Assembly (NCBI RefSeq): GCF_034670005.1
Contig: NZ_JAXMOH010000011.1
Coordinates: 62,001 to 126,000, forward strand
Direction of reading: 5' to 3'
Source of the DNA: Thalassobius sp034670005
GTDB taxonomy: Bacteria; Pseudomonadota; Alphaproteobacteria; Rhodobacterales; Rhodobacteraceae
DNA length: 64,000 bases
Under the pieces are notes generated by a model that was not told the DNA's origin, made no database searches, and saw nothing but the letters and a program-made list of their open reading frames with translations. Made by a program: the position numbers and the translations under genes. This document shows, in pieces, positions 30,976 to 40,037 of this stretch. Each line of letters starts with the position of its first letter. The stretch's first letter is position 1.

Positions 30976-31367
30976 CGCTACGGGTTTGGCAAGGGGGCTG
31001 CCATTGTGGTTTCATTTGCTTTGAGGTCACCGCAGATATTGATCATGTTCGGGTCTGCGATTGTTCGATCTGTCATCAGCGCGGAGCGCTGATTTTCCGG
31101 GTTCCAGAAGCGGCGTTGGTTTTACATAGCCCGGGTCTGGACGATTTGCGCCAGTATGAATGGGGCAGCCATACGGCAAAAGACTATTTCTGTCCGCATT
31201 GCGGTATCTTGCCGTTTCGCCGGCCTTCGGCCCCGTCGCCGCAGGAACGCCAAGAAGGGGGGCAGAGGTTTTATGGCTGGGCGGTCAACACCCGCTGCCT
31301 GACCGGGTTCGACCCGGTCTCGGTGTCAGTCGTGCGGGTGCATGGCAGTGAGATCGTGGTCGACTAG
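30972..31367 (+). CDS. GFA family protein (glutathione-dependent formaldehyde-activating-like)
   Basis: A 131-aa zinc protein of the GFA (Mss4-like) fold. The expected cysteines are present: Cys10 and Cys12 (GGCHCGF), Cys29, Cys31 and Cys34 (CDCSICHQRG), and Cys74 and Cys77 (FCPHCGI). Most family members have no proven formaldehyde role. It overlaps the preceding Cys-cluster membrane protein by 4 nt. Confidence 0.85.
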   Translation: MTLRVWQGGCHCGFICFEVTADIDHVRVCDCSICHQRGALIFRVPEAALVLHSPGLDDLRQYEWGSHTAKDYFCPHCGILPFRRPSAPSPQERQEGGQRFYGWAVNTRCLTGFDPVSVSVVRVHGSEIVVD

Positions 31368-31412
31368 ATTCTGACCCCACAAACGGAATTCACAAGACCA
31401 TCGTATTTTTCT

Positions 31413-31493
31413 TCACCTCCGGTTTGGAGGTGAGGCATGGCGCGCTTTGATCTGATCGCTACGCATAGCGCGGGCGGGGACAAATCCCCGCCC
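31413..31493. repeat. Two tandem perfect hairpins in a convergent intergenic region
   Basis: An 8-bp perfect inverted repeat (31413-31420 and 31426-31433, loop GGTTT) is followed 38 nt later by a 9-bp one (31472-31480 and 31485-31493, loop CAAA). Neither has a flanking T-run. The 262-nt interval 31368-31629 separates the convergent GFA and acyl-CoA dehydrogenase genes. They could be bidirectional terminators or relics of a mobile element; an ATG directly after the first hairpin opens a 28-codon frame of no known similarity. Confidence 0.45.
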
Positions 31494-31629
31494 AGCGAGA
31501 CAAGAAAGCGCAGCGCCCGGTAGAGCCGGTGACTATCGCCAAGCAGCTATCGAACCGCCGGTCTCACCGCTTCTTCGAGACTATGGATGCGATTTTGTGA
31601 TTTCGCTTCCCAGACCACTCCAGCAGACC

Positions 31630-32934
31630 TTACGGCCCTGCAAAAATGTTGCCCAACATTTTACCACGCACAGATGCCTGACGTTCGTTCGAAGCCTCGA
31701 ATTCTTTGACCTCGGCGCGTGCCACGACCTGATGATGCACCTCGTCCGGCCCGTCAGCAAACCGCAGGGTGCGCTGGCCGGTATACATGCCCGACAGTGG
31801 CGTCCATTGCGACAGACCCGTCGCGCCATGCACCTGCATTGCCGCGTCGATGATTTCGCATGCCTTTTCGGGCACCATCGCTTTGATCATCGACACCCAA
31901 ATGCGGGCTTCCTTGTTGCCCAGCAGGTCCATCGCCTTGGCGGCCTTCAGAACCATCAGGCGCATTGCCTCGATATCGATCCGGGCGCGGCTGATGGTTT
32001 CCATGTTCTTGCCCAGATCGACGATCCGCTTGCCAAAGGCTTCACGGCTGACACCGCGCGCAATCAACATTTCCAGTGCGCTTTCAGCGGCACCAATCGA
32101 CCGCATGCAGTGGTGAATCCGGCCCGGCCCCAGGCGAACCTGGCTGATCTCAAAGCCACGGCCTTCACCCCACAGAATGTTTTCCTCGGGTACACGCACA
32201 TCGGTGAAGCGAATATGCATATGGCCGTGCGGCGCATCGTCGTGACCGAACACATGCATCGGGCCAAGGACCTCAACGCCCGGCGTATCCATCGGTACCA
32301 GAATTTGGCTCTGTTGACGGAAGGTTTCAGCGTCAGGCGACGTCTTGGCCATCACGATCATGATCTTGCAGCGCGGATCGCCGGCGCCGGAAATATAGTA
32401 TTTCTCGCCGTTGATCACCCATTCGCCGTTTTTCAAAACCGCGCTGGTGGAGATATTGCGCGCATCGGAAGATGCAACATTCGGTTCGGTCATCGCAAAG
32501 GCAGACCGGATTTCACCAGCCAGCAGCGGCTTGAGCCACTGTTCTTTCTGCTCTGGCGTACCGACACGTTCCAGCACTTCCATATTGCCGGTATCGGGTG
32601 CCGAGCAATTCAGCGATTCCGGTGCCAGCGGGTTCTTGCCCAGCTCGGCAGCGATATAGGCATAATCGAGATTTGACAGACCCTCGCCGGTTTCAGCGTT
32701 GGGCAGGAAGAAGTTCCAAAGCCCGGCATCGCGAGCCTTTTGCTTGACGCTTTCCAGCAGTTCCAGTTGACCCGGCGCATAAGACCAGCGATCAGCCCGG
32801 CCTTCGCCAAGTTCGAAGAATTCCTTGGTGATGGGTTCGACGTTTTCCTGAATATGCTTGATCACGGCATCCAGCAAAGGCCGGGCCTTTTCGGACATTT
32901 CCAGGTTGTTCATGTTGTCTGCGGTTTGTACCAT
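31630..32934 (-). CDS. Acyl-CoA dehydrogenase
   Basis: FAD-dependent acyl-CoA dehydrogenase, 434 aa, alpha,beta-desaturating acyl-CoA thioesters. Seen are SAFAMTEPNVASSDA (FAD/substrate segment), NGEKYYISGAGDPRCKIM, GRIHHCMRSIG and the C-terminal QVHGATGLSQWTPLS. The sequence is nearer the ACAD10/11-type group than short-chain enzymes. GGAGCG stands just upstream of the ATG. It is monocistronic as far as can be seen; the 400-nt interval 32935-33334 upstream must hold its promoter. Confidence 0.92.
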   Translation of the reverse strand: MVQTADNMNNLEMSEKARPLLDAVIKHIQENVEPITKEFFELGEGRADRWSYAPGQLELLESVKQKARDAGLWNFFLPNAETGEGLSNLDYAYIAAELGKNPLAPESLNCSAPDTGNMEVLERVGTPEQKEQWLKPLLAGEIRSAFAMTEPNVASSDARNISTSAVLKNGEWVINGEKYYISGAGDPRCKIMIVMAKTSPDAETFRQQSQILVPMDTPGVEVLGPMHVFGHDDAPHGHMHIRFTDVRVPEENILWGEGRGFEISQVRLGPGRIHHCMRSIGAAESALEMLIARGVSREAFGKRIVDLGKNMETISRARIDIEAMRLMVLKAAKAMDLLGNKEARIWVSMIKAMVPEKACEIIDAAMQVHGATGLSQWTPLSGMYTGQRTLRFADGPDEVHHQVVARAEVKEFEASNERQASVRGKMLGNIFAGP

Positions 32935-33334
32935 TCAGCGCTCCAGTATCAGTATCGGCAGCCTTGGCGCCCGATATATTTGTGGCTATGTCAGTTGCGG
33001 GTTGGCGTTTGAGATCCCGGCGCAGCGCGGCCCATTCCGGACCAACCTTTTTGGCGTGCCGCAGTCCTCTCCGAAGATCGCGTTCAACTCTCCCTCCCAT
33101 CGGATCGGTTTACCGAAACATCGGCGCAAGATAGTGACGCGCCAGAGCTGCTTCGGATTGTGACCCTCGTAGTCATAGTGCCTCAAGTCACACCGTTTAT
33201 GAAATTTATTTTGATAATTGGAGCCATTCACGGCAGTTATAATACTGCGCGACGACAACCCCGGTGGAAACCGTGCCTGGAATTTTATTGAAATCCCCTG
33301 ATCCGCAGCCATCCCGTTGCGAAACCCGACTATG
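32935..33334. other. 400-nt intergenic interval without a recognisable gene
   Basis: The interval lies between the acyl-CoA dehydrogenase start and the end of a LysR gene, both on the minus strand. An AT-rich patch around 33190-33245, with a short GCAGT-TATAAT-ACTGC inverted repeat, is the best promoter candidate. A 108-codon minus-strand frame overlaps it, but its composition is not protein-like. I see no RNA gene or mobile element. Confidence 0.4.
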
Positions 33335-34234
33335 TCAATCGCCCAGTACCATCGGCAAGTCTTTGATCAGGTCGAACAGCCAGACAATCGCAGCGTCGCC
33401 GTTGGAGCGCACATGCCTGTGCAGCCTGACCTCCATCGGGGCAAGGTCGATGGGCAGAGGCAGCACCTCCAGATTCAGCGCCCGTGCCCACCCCGCGGTA
33501 ACCGTGACCGCAAGGTCAGAATCCTGCACCAAAGTATTGACCGCCAGATAGCTTTGAAGTTGAAAGATAATATTTCTTTTCAGTCTCATACGCCGAAGCG
33601 CAATATCAATCGCCCCCCGGCCCCGGGGCCGACCCGACACATGCACGTGGCCCAAAGCCAGATAACTATCGAGGGTAAAGTCCTTCTGCAAAGCGGGGTG
33701 CCCCTTGCGGACCGCGCAGACGAAATGTTCCGAACGCAGGGTATGGCTGATCAGATCGGCATTATCGTTGATCGGGATATCGATCGCCAGATCGACATGT
33801 CCGCGTTCCAATGTATGACGCAGTTCGGCGCGTGGCACCCGGAAACTGTGCAGCGTTGTCGCGGGCGCTTCTGTTTGCAATGCTCTGCCGATCAGCGGCA
33901 GAAAGCTTGCCTCGTTGAAATCCAACATGCTGATCTGGAACCGCCGGTCACTGGCAGCAGGGTTGAAAAACACCGCTGGCTGAGCCGCGATCTGTAGCGA
34001 TTGAAGCGCTTCCCCGACCCGACCGGCAATGCTTTCGGCAAAGGCGGTGGGCTGCATGCCGCTACTGGTGCGAATAAACAACGGATCCTTGAAATTGGTC
34101 CGCAGGCGCGCCAGCGCATTGCTAACTGCAGGCTGTGTGATCGACAGCCGGTCCGCTGCGCGGGTCAGGTTGCGTTCGGCATAGATGGTGTCGAAGACAA
34201 CGAACAGATTTAGGTCTATCTGCGTCAGTTTCAC
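33335..34234 (-). CDS. LysR family transcriptional regulator
   Basis: A 299-aa LysR regulator of the NodD/LinR-like branch (KLTQIDLNLFVVFDTIYAER at the start, then DRLSITQPAVSNALARLR as recognition helix). The effector domain follows. It is divergent from the OYE-family gene at 34428 with 193 nt between, so it probably controls that gene. Confidence 0.92.
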   Translation of the reverse strand: MKLTQIDLNLFVVFDTIYAERNLTRAADRLSITQPAVSNALARLRTNFKDPLFIRTSSGMQPTAFAESIAGRVGEALQSLQIAAQPAVFFNPAASDRRFQISMLDFNEASFLPLIGRALQTEAPATTLHSFRVPRAELRHTLERGHVDLAIDIPINDNADLISHTLRSEHFVCAVRKGHPALQKDFTLDSYLALGHVHVSGRPRGRGAIDIALRRMRLKRNIIFQLQSYLAVNTLVQDSDLAVTVTAGWARALNLEVLPLPIDLAPMEVRLHRHVRSNGDAAIVWLFDLIKDLPMVLGD

Positions 34235-34427
34235 CGGGCCAGCCCCATTTATCCTATGAATAGATTCTGTCTAGCGGGTAAATTTGGGTGATGCCAGTGC
34301 CTCACCCATAAAGGCCTTCCCGTTGGTCCCCGCCCACCCGATCCTAATCTACAATTGGTATCGGTGATTGATTGCCACTCGCGGAATCGCAAGATAGCGT
34401 CGCGTCTGAACAACCAAAGGATCGACA

Positions 34428-35588
34428 ATGACCACCGAACCCCACCTGTTTCAGCCACTGACGCTGCGCGGTGTTACGACCCGCAACCGCGTCGTGATTT
34501 CCCCGATGTGTCAATATTCCGCGCATGACGGACATATGGAAGATTGGCATCTGGCGCATCTCGGCCGCTTCGCTATGGGTGGGGCCGGAATCATTTTTAC
34601 AGAAGCCACAGCTGTACAGAAACGGGGCCGGATCACCCACGGATGCCCTGGATTGTGGACCGACAGCCAAATCCCCGGTCATGCGCGCATTGCCCAATTC
34701 GCATTGCGGAACGGCGCCATTCCGGCCATCCAACTGGGACATGCGGGCCGTAAGGGCGGCATGCAGCGCCCATGGTTCGGCAACGGTCCTTTGGATGACG
34801 CGGACATCGCGCGCGGCGACATGCCCTGGACACCGGTTGGCCCGTCTGCGGTGCCTGTCGCTGAAGGCTGGCCAGAACCACACGCCATGACCAAGGCCGA
34901 CATCGACGCGTTGCTTGACGACTACGCCTCAGCCACGGCGCGGGCGCTTGCCGCCGGGTATAAGATCGCGGAAATTCACGGCGCGCATGGCTATCTGGTT
35001 CACAGTTTCCTATCCCCCCTGTCCAATCAGCGGACCGACGAATATGGCGGCGATTTGTCCGGGCGCATGCGGCTGGCGCTGGAAATTGCGCAAAAGGTAC
35101 GTGCGGTCTGGCCCGACGACCTACCGCTGTTTTTCCGCACCTCTGCTGTCGACGGGCATCCAGACGGCTGGTCGCTTGAGGATACCGTCGTACTGGCCCG
35201 CGAACTGAACCGCATCGGGGTCGATGTTATGGACTGTTCTTCCAGCGGGATCGCAGGATCGGCGACATCCTCTAAGGGTCAGAAACGCCAGCCGGGTTTC
35301 CAGGTCGGCTATGCGGAACGGGTCCGTAAAGATGCTGACATGACCACCATGGCCGTCGGGCTTATCACCCACCCTCAGCAGGCCGAAAACATTCTGGCTG
35401 AGGGAAGCGCGGATTTGATCGCCATCGGCCGCGAAGCGCTGGTCGATCCCAACTGGGCGCTTCATGCGGCGCGTGATCTGGGCCACGATACGATGTTTGA
35501 AACCTGGCCCGAACAGTCGGGTTGGTGGCTGGCAGGCCGGCAAAAGACATCTGAATTCTATGTGCCCAAGGGCGACGACGACTCCTGA
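34428..35588 (+). CDS. NADH:flavin oxidoreductase (Old Yellow Enzyme family, YqjM type)
   Basis: FMN-dependent ene-reductase, 386 aa. SPMCQYSAHDG carries the Cys typical of the YqjM (thermophilic-like) class, IQLGHAGRKGG the FMN-proximal segment, EIHGAHGYLVHSFLSPLSNQ the substrate-binding His pair and RTDEYGG the family signature. IAIGREALVDPNW ends the FMN-phosphate site. Likely substrates are alpha,beta-unsaturated carbonyl compounds. It is the probable target of the divergent LysR gene. Confidence 0.92.
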   Translation: MTTEPHLFQPLTLRGVTTRNRVVISPMCQYSAHDGHMEDWHLAHLGRFAMGGAGIIFTEATAVQKRGRITHGCPGLWTDSQIPGHARIAQFALRNGAIPAIQLGHAGRKGGMQRPWFGNGPLDDADIARGDMPWTPVGPSAVPVAEGWPEPHAMTKADIDALLDDYASATARALAAGYKIAEIHGAHGYLVHSFLSPLSNQRTDEYGGDLSGRMRLALEIAQKVRAVWPDDLPLFFRTSAVDGHPDGWSLEDTVVLARELNRIGVDVMDCSSSGIAGSATSSKGQKRQPGFQVGYAERVRKDADMTTMAVGLITHPQQAENILAEGSADLIAIGREALVDPNWALHAARDLGHDTMFETWPEQSGWWLAGRQKTSEFYVPKGDDDS

Positions 35589-35648
35589 CCCCATTGGTCT
35601 CGGCTTCGGCGGGCCGGTTCCGGGCCCCGCTCTAATCGCCAGACATAA

Positions 35649-35678
35649 TTGGCCCGCCATTTCCGAATGGCGGGCCAA
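35649..35678. terminator. Bidirectional hairpin between convergent genes
   Basis: A perfect 13-bp inverted repeat (arms 35649-35661 and 35666-35678) with a TCCG loop closed by T-A pairs. It lies between the OYE gene (plus) and the aminotransferase gene (minus). There is no T-run on either side, so termination in both directions is inferred from position and stem strength. Confidence 0.55.
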
Positions 35679-35780
35679 GCTTGGTGATCTGACTGGGACC
35701 AAACCGGTTTTTTCCCGAAATGGTCCCCACCGGTAGCGTTATCCAACCCTCATCAGGATCAGTGATCGCTGTGCCGCAAA

Positions 35781-37139
35781 TCAGGCCGGCAGACGTTCAA
35801 GCGCAGCACCCAGTTTTTCCAAGAGCTCGTCAATCTGAGCGTCATCAATGATCATCGGCGGGCACAGGCCAATCGTTTCATAGATATTGCGCACGATCAG
35901 CCCCTGCTCTGCGGCGAGTTTCGCAGCCGTCGCAGCGAGATATCCTGCGGGTTCATAGCTTTTCTTGGTTGCCTTGTCGGCCACCAGCTCGATCCCGGCG
36001 ATCAAGCCGACACCGCGCACCTCACCCACCATCGGATGATCCGAAAACTTGCGCAATCCCGATTGAAACTTGTCCTCAAGACGCACCACGTTGCCCATCA
36101 GATCCTCTTCTTCGATGATCTTGATGTTTTCCAAAGCGACGGCACAAGCCACCGGATTGCCCCCGGCAGTGAAGCCATGACCCAAAGTGCCCAACTGTTC
36201 GGTGTAATCAGCGATCACCTGATAAACCTCGTCTGACATCAGGATCGCCGCCAAGGGCATGTAGGACGACGTCAACTGTTTCGATGTCACCAGAATGTCG
36301 GGCTTGAAACCGTAGCGTTCGCAGCCAAAGGGTTTGCCGGTGCGGCCGAACCCGTTGATCACCTCGTCCGAGACAAGCAGGATATCATATTTGCGGCACA
36401 ATGCTTCGATGCCCGGCCAGTAACCTTCGGGCGGGGTCATCACGCCGCCCGCGCCCATCACCGGTTCGCCAATAAAGGCGGCAATGGTTTCAGGACCTTC
36501 GGCAAGGATCGTTTCTTCGGCCTCTCTCAGCAGGCGCGCGGTGAACTCCGCCTCGGTCTCACCTTCTTCGGCCCAGCGATAGTAATGCGGGCAGGTCAGG
36601 TGAACGACCGGGATCGCGGGCAGATCGAAGCCTTTCTGGTTGCCAGGCAGGCCGGTCAACGAGCCAGAGGCGACAGTGATGCCGTGATAGGCTTTGTTAC
36701 GCGACAGAAACTTTTTCTTTTCCGGACGACCCAGCATGTTGTTCATGAACCAAACGAACTTCACCACGGTGTCGTTCGCCTCGGAACCCGAGTTGGTATA
36801 GAAGACCTTGGTCAAATGTTCCGGCGTGATTTCCACCAGCTTTTCGGACAACAGGATGCCCGGTGCGTGCGCCTTATGGGCAAAGTTCTGATAATAGGGC
36901 AGCTCGGCCATTTGCTTGGCCGCCGCCTCGACGAGACGCGGCTGGGAAAACCCGACGCCAACCGACCACAGCCCGGCAAGCCCTTCGAGGTATTTTTTAC
37001 CCTCGCTGTCATAGACATAGCAACCGTCACCTTTGGTGATGATCATCGGACCCTGCTTTTCGTGCACACGGGCATTTGTGTAGGGGTGCAATTGATGGGC
37101 GATGTCGGTTTCTTGCAGCGAATTTGAACGTGTAGTCAT
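35781..37139 (-). CDS. Class III omega-aminotransferase (aspartate aminotransferase family)
   Basis: A 452-aa PLP aminotransferase. YTNSGSEANDTVVK is the cofactor phosphate segment, Asp258 in LLVSDEVINGFGRTG binds the pyridine nitrogen and Lys287 in LVTSKQLTSSYMP is the Schiff-base lysine. The group includes putrescine-, taurine- and beta-alanine-pyruvate aminotransferases. The ATG at 37137-37139 follows GGAGAA at ideal spacing. It lies 48 nt after the acetylpolyamine deacetylase-like gene, which favours a free diamine or amino acid released by that enzyme as substrate. Confidence 0.9.
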   Translation of the reverse strand: MTTRSNSLQETDIAHQLHPYTNARVHEKQGPMIITKGDGCYVYDSEGKKYLEGLAGLWSVGVGFSQPRLVEAAAKQMAELPYYQNFAHKAHAPGILLSEKLVEITPEHLTKVFYTNSGSEANDTVVKFVWFMNNMLGRPEKKKFLSRNKAYHGITVASGSLTGLPGNQKGFDLPAIPVVHLTCPHYYRWAEEGETEAEFTARLLREAEETILAEGPETIAAFIGEPVMGAGGVMTPPEGYWPGIEALCRKYDILLVSDEVINGFGRTGKPFGCERYGFKPDILVTSKQLTSSYMPLAAILMSDEVYQVIADYTEQLGTLGHGFTAGGNPVACAVALENIKIIEEEDLMGNVVRLEDKFQSGLRKFSDHPMVGEVRGVGLIAGIELVADKATKKSYEPAGYLAATAAKLAAEQGLIVRNIYETIGLCPPMIIDDAQIDELLEKLGAALERLPA

Positions 37140-37187
37140 CAGGTTCTCCGGTTTCTCGGTGGGCAATTTGCGCCGTGTTCGTAAGCG

Positions 37188-38216
37188 TTAGGTTCTTCCG
37201 GTATAGCCCGAAAGAAATGCAGTAAGTGACATGCTCAGATCAGGCGAGAGGTATCCCCCCTCTTGGATCAGAACTGTTGGCAGGTCCGCCGCGGCAATCA
37301 TGCTGCCAGCCCGGGTAAATCCGTCGAACGTCACTTCCAGCCCCTTGAGCGGGTCATTTTCGTGCGCATCCAGCCCAAGGGCGACGACAAGCGCATCTGG
37401 CGCGAATTCCGCGATCCGGTCAAGGGCGGCCGCGATCGCGTCACACCATCCGTCGTCCGAGGTCGAGCGCGCCAGAGGCATATTGACGTTAAACCCTTCG
37501 CCCGCACCGGCCCCGGTTTCATGCTCATAACCGACAAAGAAAGGATAATAGCTTTCCGGCGTGGCGTGAATCGAGATCGTCAACACGTCGTCACGCTCAA
37601 AAAAGATGTCCTGGGTCCCGTTCCCATGATGCACGTCGATATCCAGCACAGCGACCTTGCCATATTTTGTTCGCAGCGTTTCCACAGCGATCGCGGTGTT
37701 ATTCACGATGCAATGCCCGGCCGCGACATCGGCCGAACTGTGATGCCCCGGTGGTCGGCACAGGCCATAGGCGGCATCAGCGCCCTGCAACACGGCCTGC
37801 GCGGCGGCATAAGCCGTGGCGGCCCCGGCCAATGCCGCTACCCAGCTATGTTCGCCGATCGGGGCCGAGGTATCGCCAAGATGCCACCCTGCCTTTCCCA
37901 GAATATGAGCTGGATAAGTTTTGACCGCGTTCAGCGCATGAACGTTGGGGATCACTTCCTTGCCTGCAGCCGGCAGTGTCTGCCATTCGGTCCACGCCGT
38001 TTCCATGAATTTAAGGAAATTTTCGGTATGAACCTTTTCGAGAATCTCTCGCGGGATACCTGCCGAAGGTTCCTCGGTGACGTAGCCAAGCTTCGCCAGC
38101 CCCGCCAGAAGCAGATGCGCACGCTCTGCCTGTTCGGCGTTCTGTGCAACCACACCGGCAGAGAGTCGAAACACCGGGTCATGCAATTCGGTAGCGGCCG
38201 CATAATAACACTTCAT
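37188..38216 (-). CDS. Histone deacetylase superfamily protein, acetylpolyamine amidohydrolase-like
   Basis: A 342-aa arginase/deacetylase-fold zinc hydrolase. Catalytic residues can be placed: His158-His159 in RPPGHHSSAD, zinc ligands Asp194 and His196 in LDIDVHHGNGTQD, Asp283 in LGLDAHENDP and Tyr322 in QEGGYLSPD. These positions are within one residue of those known for the Mycoplana acetylpolyamine amidohydrolase. It should remove acetyl groups from acetylated polyamines or related amines. It overlaps the GntR gene by 4 nt and is followed by an aminotransferase. Confidence 0.88.
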   Translation of the reverse strand: MKCYYAAATELHDPVFRLSAGVVAQNAEQAERAHLLLAGLAKLGYVTEEPSAGIPREILEKVHTENFLKFMETAWTEWQTLPAAGKEVIPNVHALNAVKTYPAHILGKAGWHLGDTSAPIGEHSWVAALAGAATAYAAAQAVLQGADAAYGLCRPPGHHSSADVAAGHCIVNNTAIAVETLRTKYGKVAVLDIDVHHGNGTQDIFFERDDVLTISIHATPESYYPFFVGYEHETGAGAGEGFNVNMPLARSTSDDGWCDAIAAALDRIAEFAPDALVVALGLDAHENDPLKGLEVTFDGFTRAGSMIAAADLPTVLIQEGGYLSPDLSMSLTAFLSGYTGRT

Positions 38217-38929
38217 CTGTCAGAGCTTTCTTCATCCGTTTCAAACAATTTGGTCACCGCCTCACGCGCAACGCCGATATGATAGTCAATAGCGGCTATA
38301 GCTGCAGCACTATCGCGCGCCTCGATCGCGGCCAAGATGGGTTCATGGGTCTCCGCCATCTTATGGGGGTCGTCATACAGACGTCCGATCACCATAAGCC
38401 CCAGTTTGGTTTCATTCGCAATCTGGTCGAAGACCTGCAAATAGCGCGGGTTCCCCGACCCCTCGCATATCAGGCGGTGAAACTGAAGATCGGCATTCAC
38501 ATGCGTGATCATGTCGGTAGCCTTATCTGCCAAACGATAGAGCTCTCTCAACTGAGCCTTGAGACCGGGAAGCGCAGCTTCGGCATTGGTTTCAACCAGC
38601 CGGGCGATGGCGGCGGATTCAATCACGATCCGCAGCTCATACAGGTTGTCCATCGTCGCCGCGGACACGGAATGCACAAAAAAACCTCGATTTGTCTTAT
38701 AGTCGACAAGACCGGAGCTTTCCAACAGCCGCAACGCTTCACGCACCGGCGCGCGGCTCAGGTCCATCTGTCGGGCGATGGTTGATTCGGCCAGCCGGTC
38801 ACCAGGGGAAAGCCGCCCCGTCAGGATCGCTTCGGCCAGCGACTTCGCCACCTGATCAACCAACCCATCCCGCGTCAGTGGTAAAAAGCCCCCACCCTGA
38901 TCCTGCAAACCATCGTCACCCTTGCCCAT
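38213..38929 (-). CDS. GntR family regulator (FadR/FCD subfamily)
   Basis: A 238-aa GntR regulator: winged helix at about residues 15-80 (RLAESTIARQMDLSRAPVREALRLLESSGLV) and an all-helical FCD ligand domain with the metal/ligand residues around LQFHRLICEGSGN and the late IDYHIG. It is the first gene of the deacetylase-aminotransferase operon and divergent from the aldolase-ABC importer operon, so it probably controls both through the 137-nt interval. Confidence 0.92.
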   Translation of the reverse strand: MGKGDDGLQDQGGGFLPLTRDGLVDQVAKSLAEAILTGRLSPGDRLAESTIARQMDLSRAPVREALRLLESSGLVDYKTNRGFFVHSVSAATMDNLYELRIVIESAAIARLVETNAEAALPGLKAQLRELYRLADKATDMITHVNADLQFHRLICEGSGNPRYLQVFDQIANETKLGLMVIGRLYDDPHKMAETHEPILAAIEARDSAAAIAAIDYHIGVAREAVTKLFETDEESSDR

Positions 38930-38989
38930 ACACCGCCCCTTATCGGCTCAATATTTAGCGCATTTCTCTTTTTGACTATCTGATCATTT

Positions 38990-39002
38990 GTCGATTGTCG
39001 AC
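38990..39002. promoter_or_regulatory. Candidate GntR operator
   Basis: The perfect inverted repeat GTCGA-TTG-TCGAC lies in the divergent interval between the GntR gene and the aldolase gene. Length and symmetry suit FadR-type dimers, but the binding motif of this protein is not known. Confidence 0.35.
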
Positions 39003-39066
39003 TATTTACTTGACTCCTCAGGTCAACGCCCTTTTGCTGTCATCAACCAAGTAAACTGGGTAAAAA

Positions 39067-39948
39067 ATGACAGATATTACAGCAAACCGACCCCAGCAGT
39101 CGGTTCGAAACAGCGAGATGCCGGACCACCCGAACATGGTCCACACGTCGAAAAACCAAACCGCGGAGGGGCAATCCGTCAGGGCAACATTCCCCGCCGC
39201 ACCAGACGAAGCCTCGCTGCGCCACGATCTGGCCGCCGCTTACAGAATGATCGCGCTGATGGGGATGGATGACAGCATCTATACTCACATTTCTGCCCGG
39301 CTGGCCGATGGTCCGGACGGTCAAAAACGTTTCTTGCTGAACCCGTTTGGACTGCGCTTTGACGAAGTTACGGCCTCGACCCTCGTGACCATCGACGAAT
39401 TGGGCAATATTCTGGATGACCCCTATGGCGCGGGGGTGAATGCCGCTGGATTTACGATCCATTCTGCGGTTCACATGGCCCGTCATGACGCAGCTTGCGT
39501 CTTGCACACCCATACCGTAGCGGGCGTCGCCGTCAGTTCGGTCAAGGAAGGCCTACTGCCGCTGAATCAATGGGCTGTCCAATTCCACGATGCCATCGCC
39601 TATCATGACTACGAAGGGATTGCGCTCGATCTGGACGAACGCACCCGCATCGTTGCAGACCTTGGCGACAAGAACGTGATGATTCTGCGCAATCACGGCG
39701 TGCTGGTCTGTGGCCGCACCATTGCCGAAGCCGTTCGGCTGGCTCTGAATCTCGAACGGTCATGCAAGGCCCAGGTCGCAGCACTGTCGATGGGATTGAC
39801 GCCCACGCCGCTGTCAGACAACGTCGCCGCACATACCGCCGGACAATATGCCAGCGGATATGACAAAGTCATCAGTTCCGGCAATGATCCGGAATGGATG
39901 GCCATGCTGCGACTTCTCGACAAAAAAATGCCCGGCTATGCCGATTGA
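39067..39948 (+). CDS. Class II aldolase/adducin family protein
   Basis: A 293-aa zinc protein of the fuculose-phosphate aldolase/adducin family. The zinc histidines are visible in CVLHTHTVAGVAVSS and MILRNHGVLVCGRT, and the N-terminal THISARLAD segment is typical. The first 40 residues are a variable extension. Such proteins without phosphate-binding context act as aldolases, epimerases or decarboxylases. It leads an operon with a complete peptide-type ABC importer. Confidence 0.85.
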   Translation: MTDITANRPQQSVRNSEMPDHPNMVHTSKNQTAEGQSVRATFPAAPDEASLRHDLAAAYRMIALMGMDDSIYTHISARLADGPDGQKRFLLNPFGLRFDEVTASTLVTIDELGNILDDPYGAGVNAAGFTIHSAVHMARHDAACVLHTHTVAGVAVSSVKEGLLPLNQWAVQFHDAIAYHDYEGIALDLDERTRIVADLGDKNVMILRNHGVLVCGRTIAEAVRLALNLERSCKAQVAALSMGLTPTPLSDNVAAHTAGQYASGYDKVISSGNDPEWMAMLRLLDKKMPGYAD

Positions 39949-40037
39949 GACCACGGCCTGACCGCGGCCAAGAACAAAAAAAGTCCATGCAAACATGGAC
40001 ACCTCATCACCAAAACCAAATTAACAGGGATGAAAAA

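Noticed and set aside
32986..33312. A 108-codon minus-strand frame upstream of the acyl-CoA dehydrogenase gene
   Set aside because: Its composition is not protein-like, it lacks a clear start site and it overlaps the AT-rich probable promoter.
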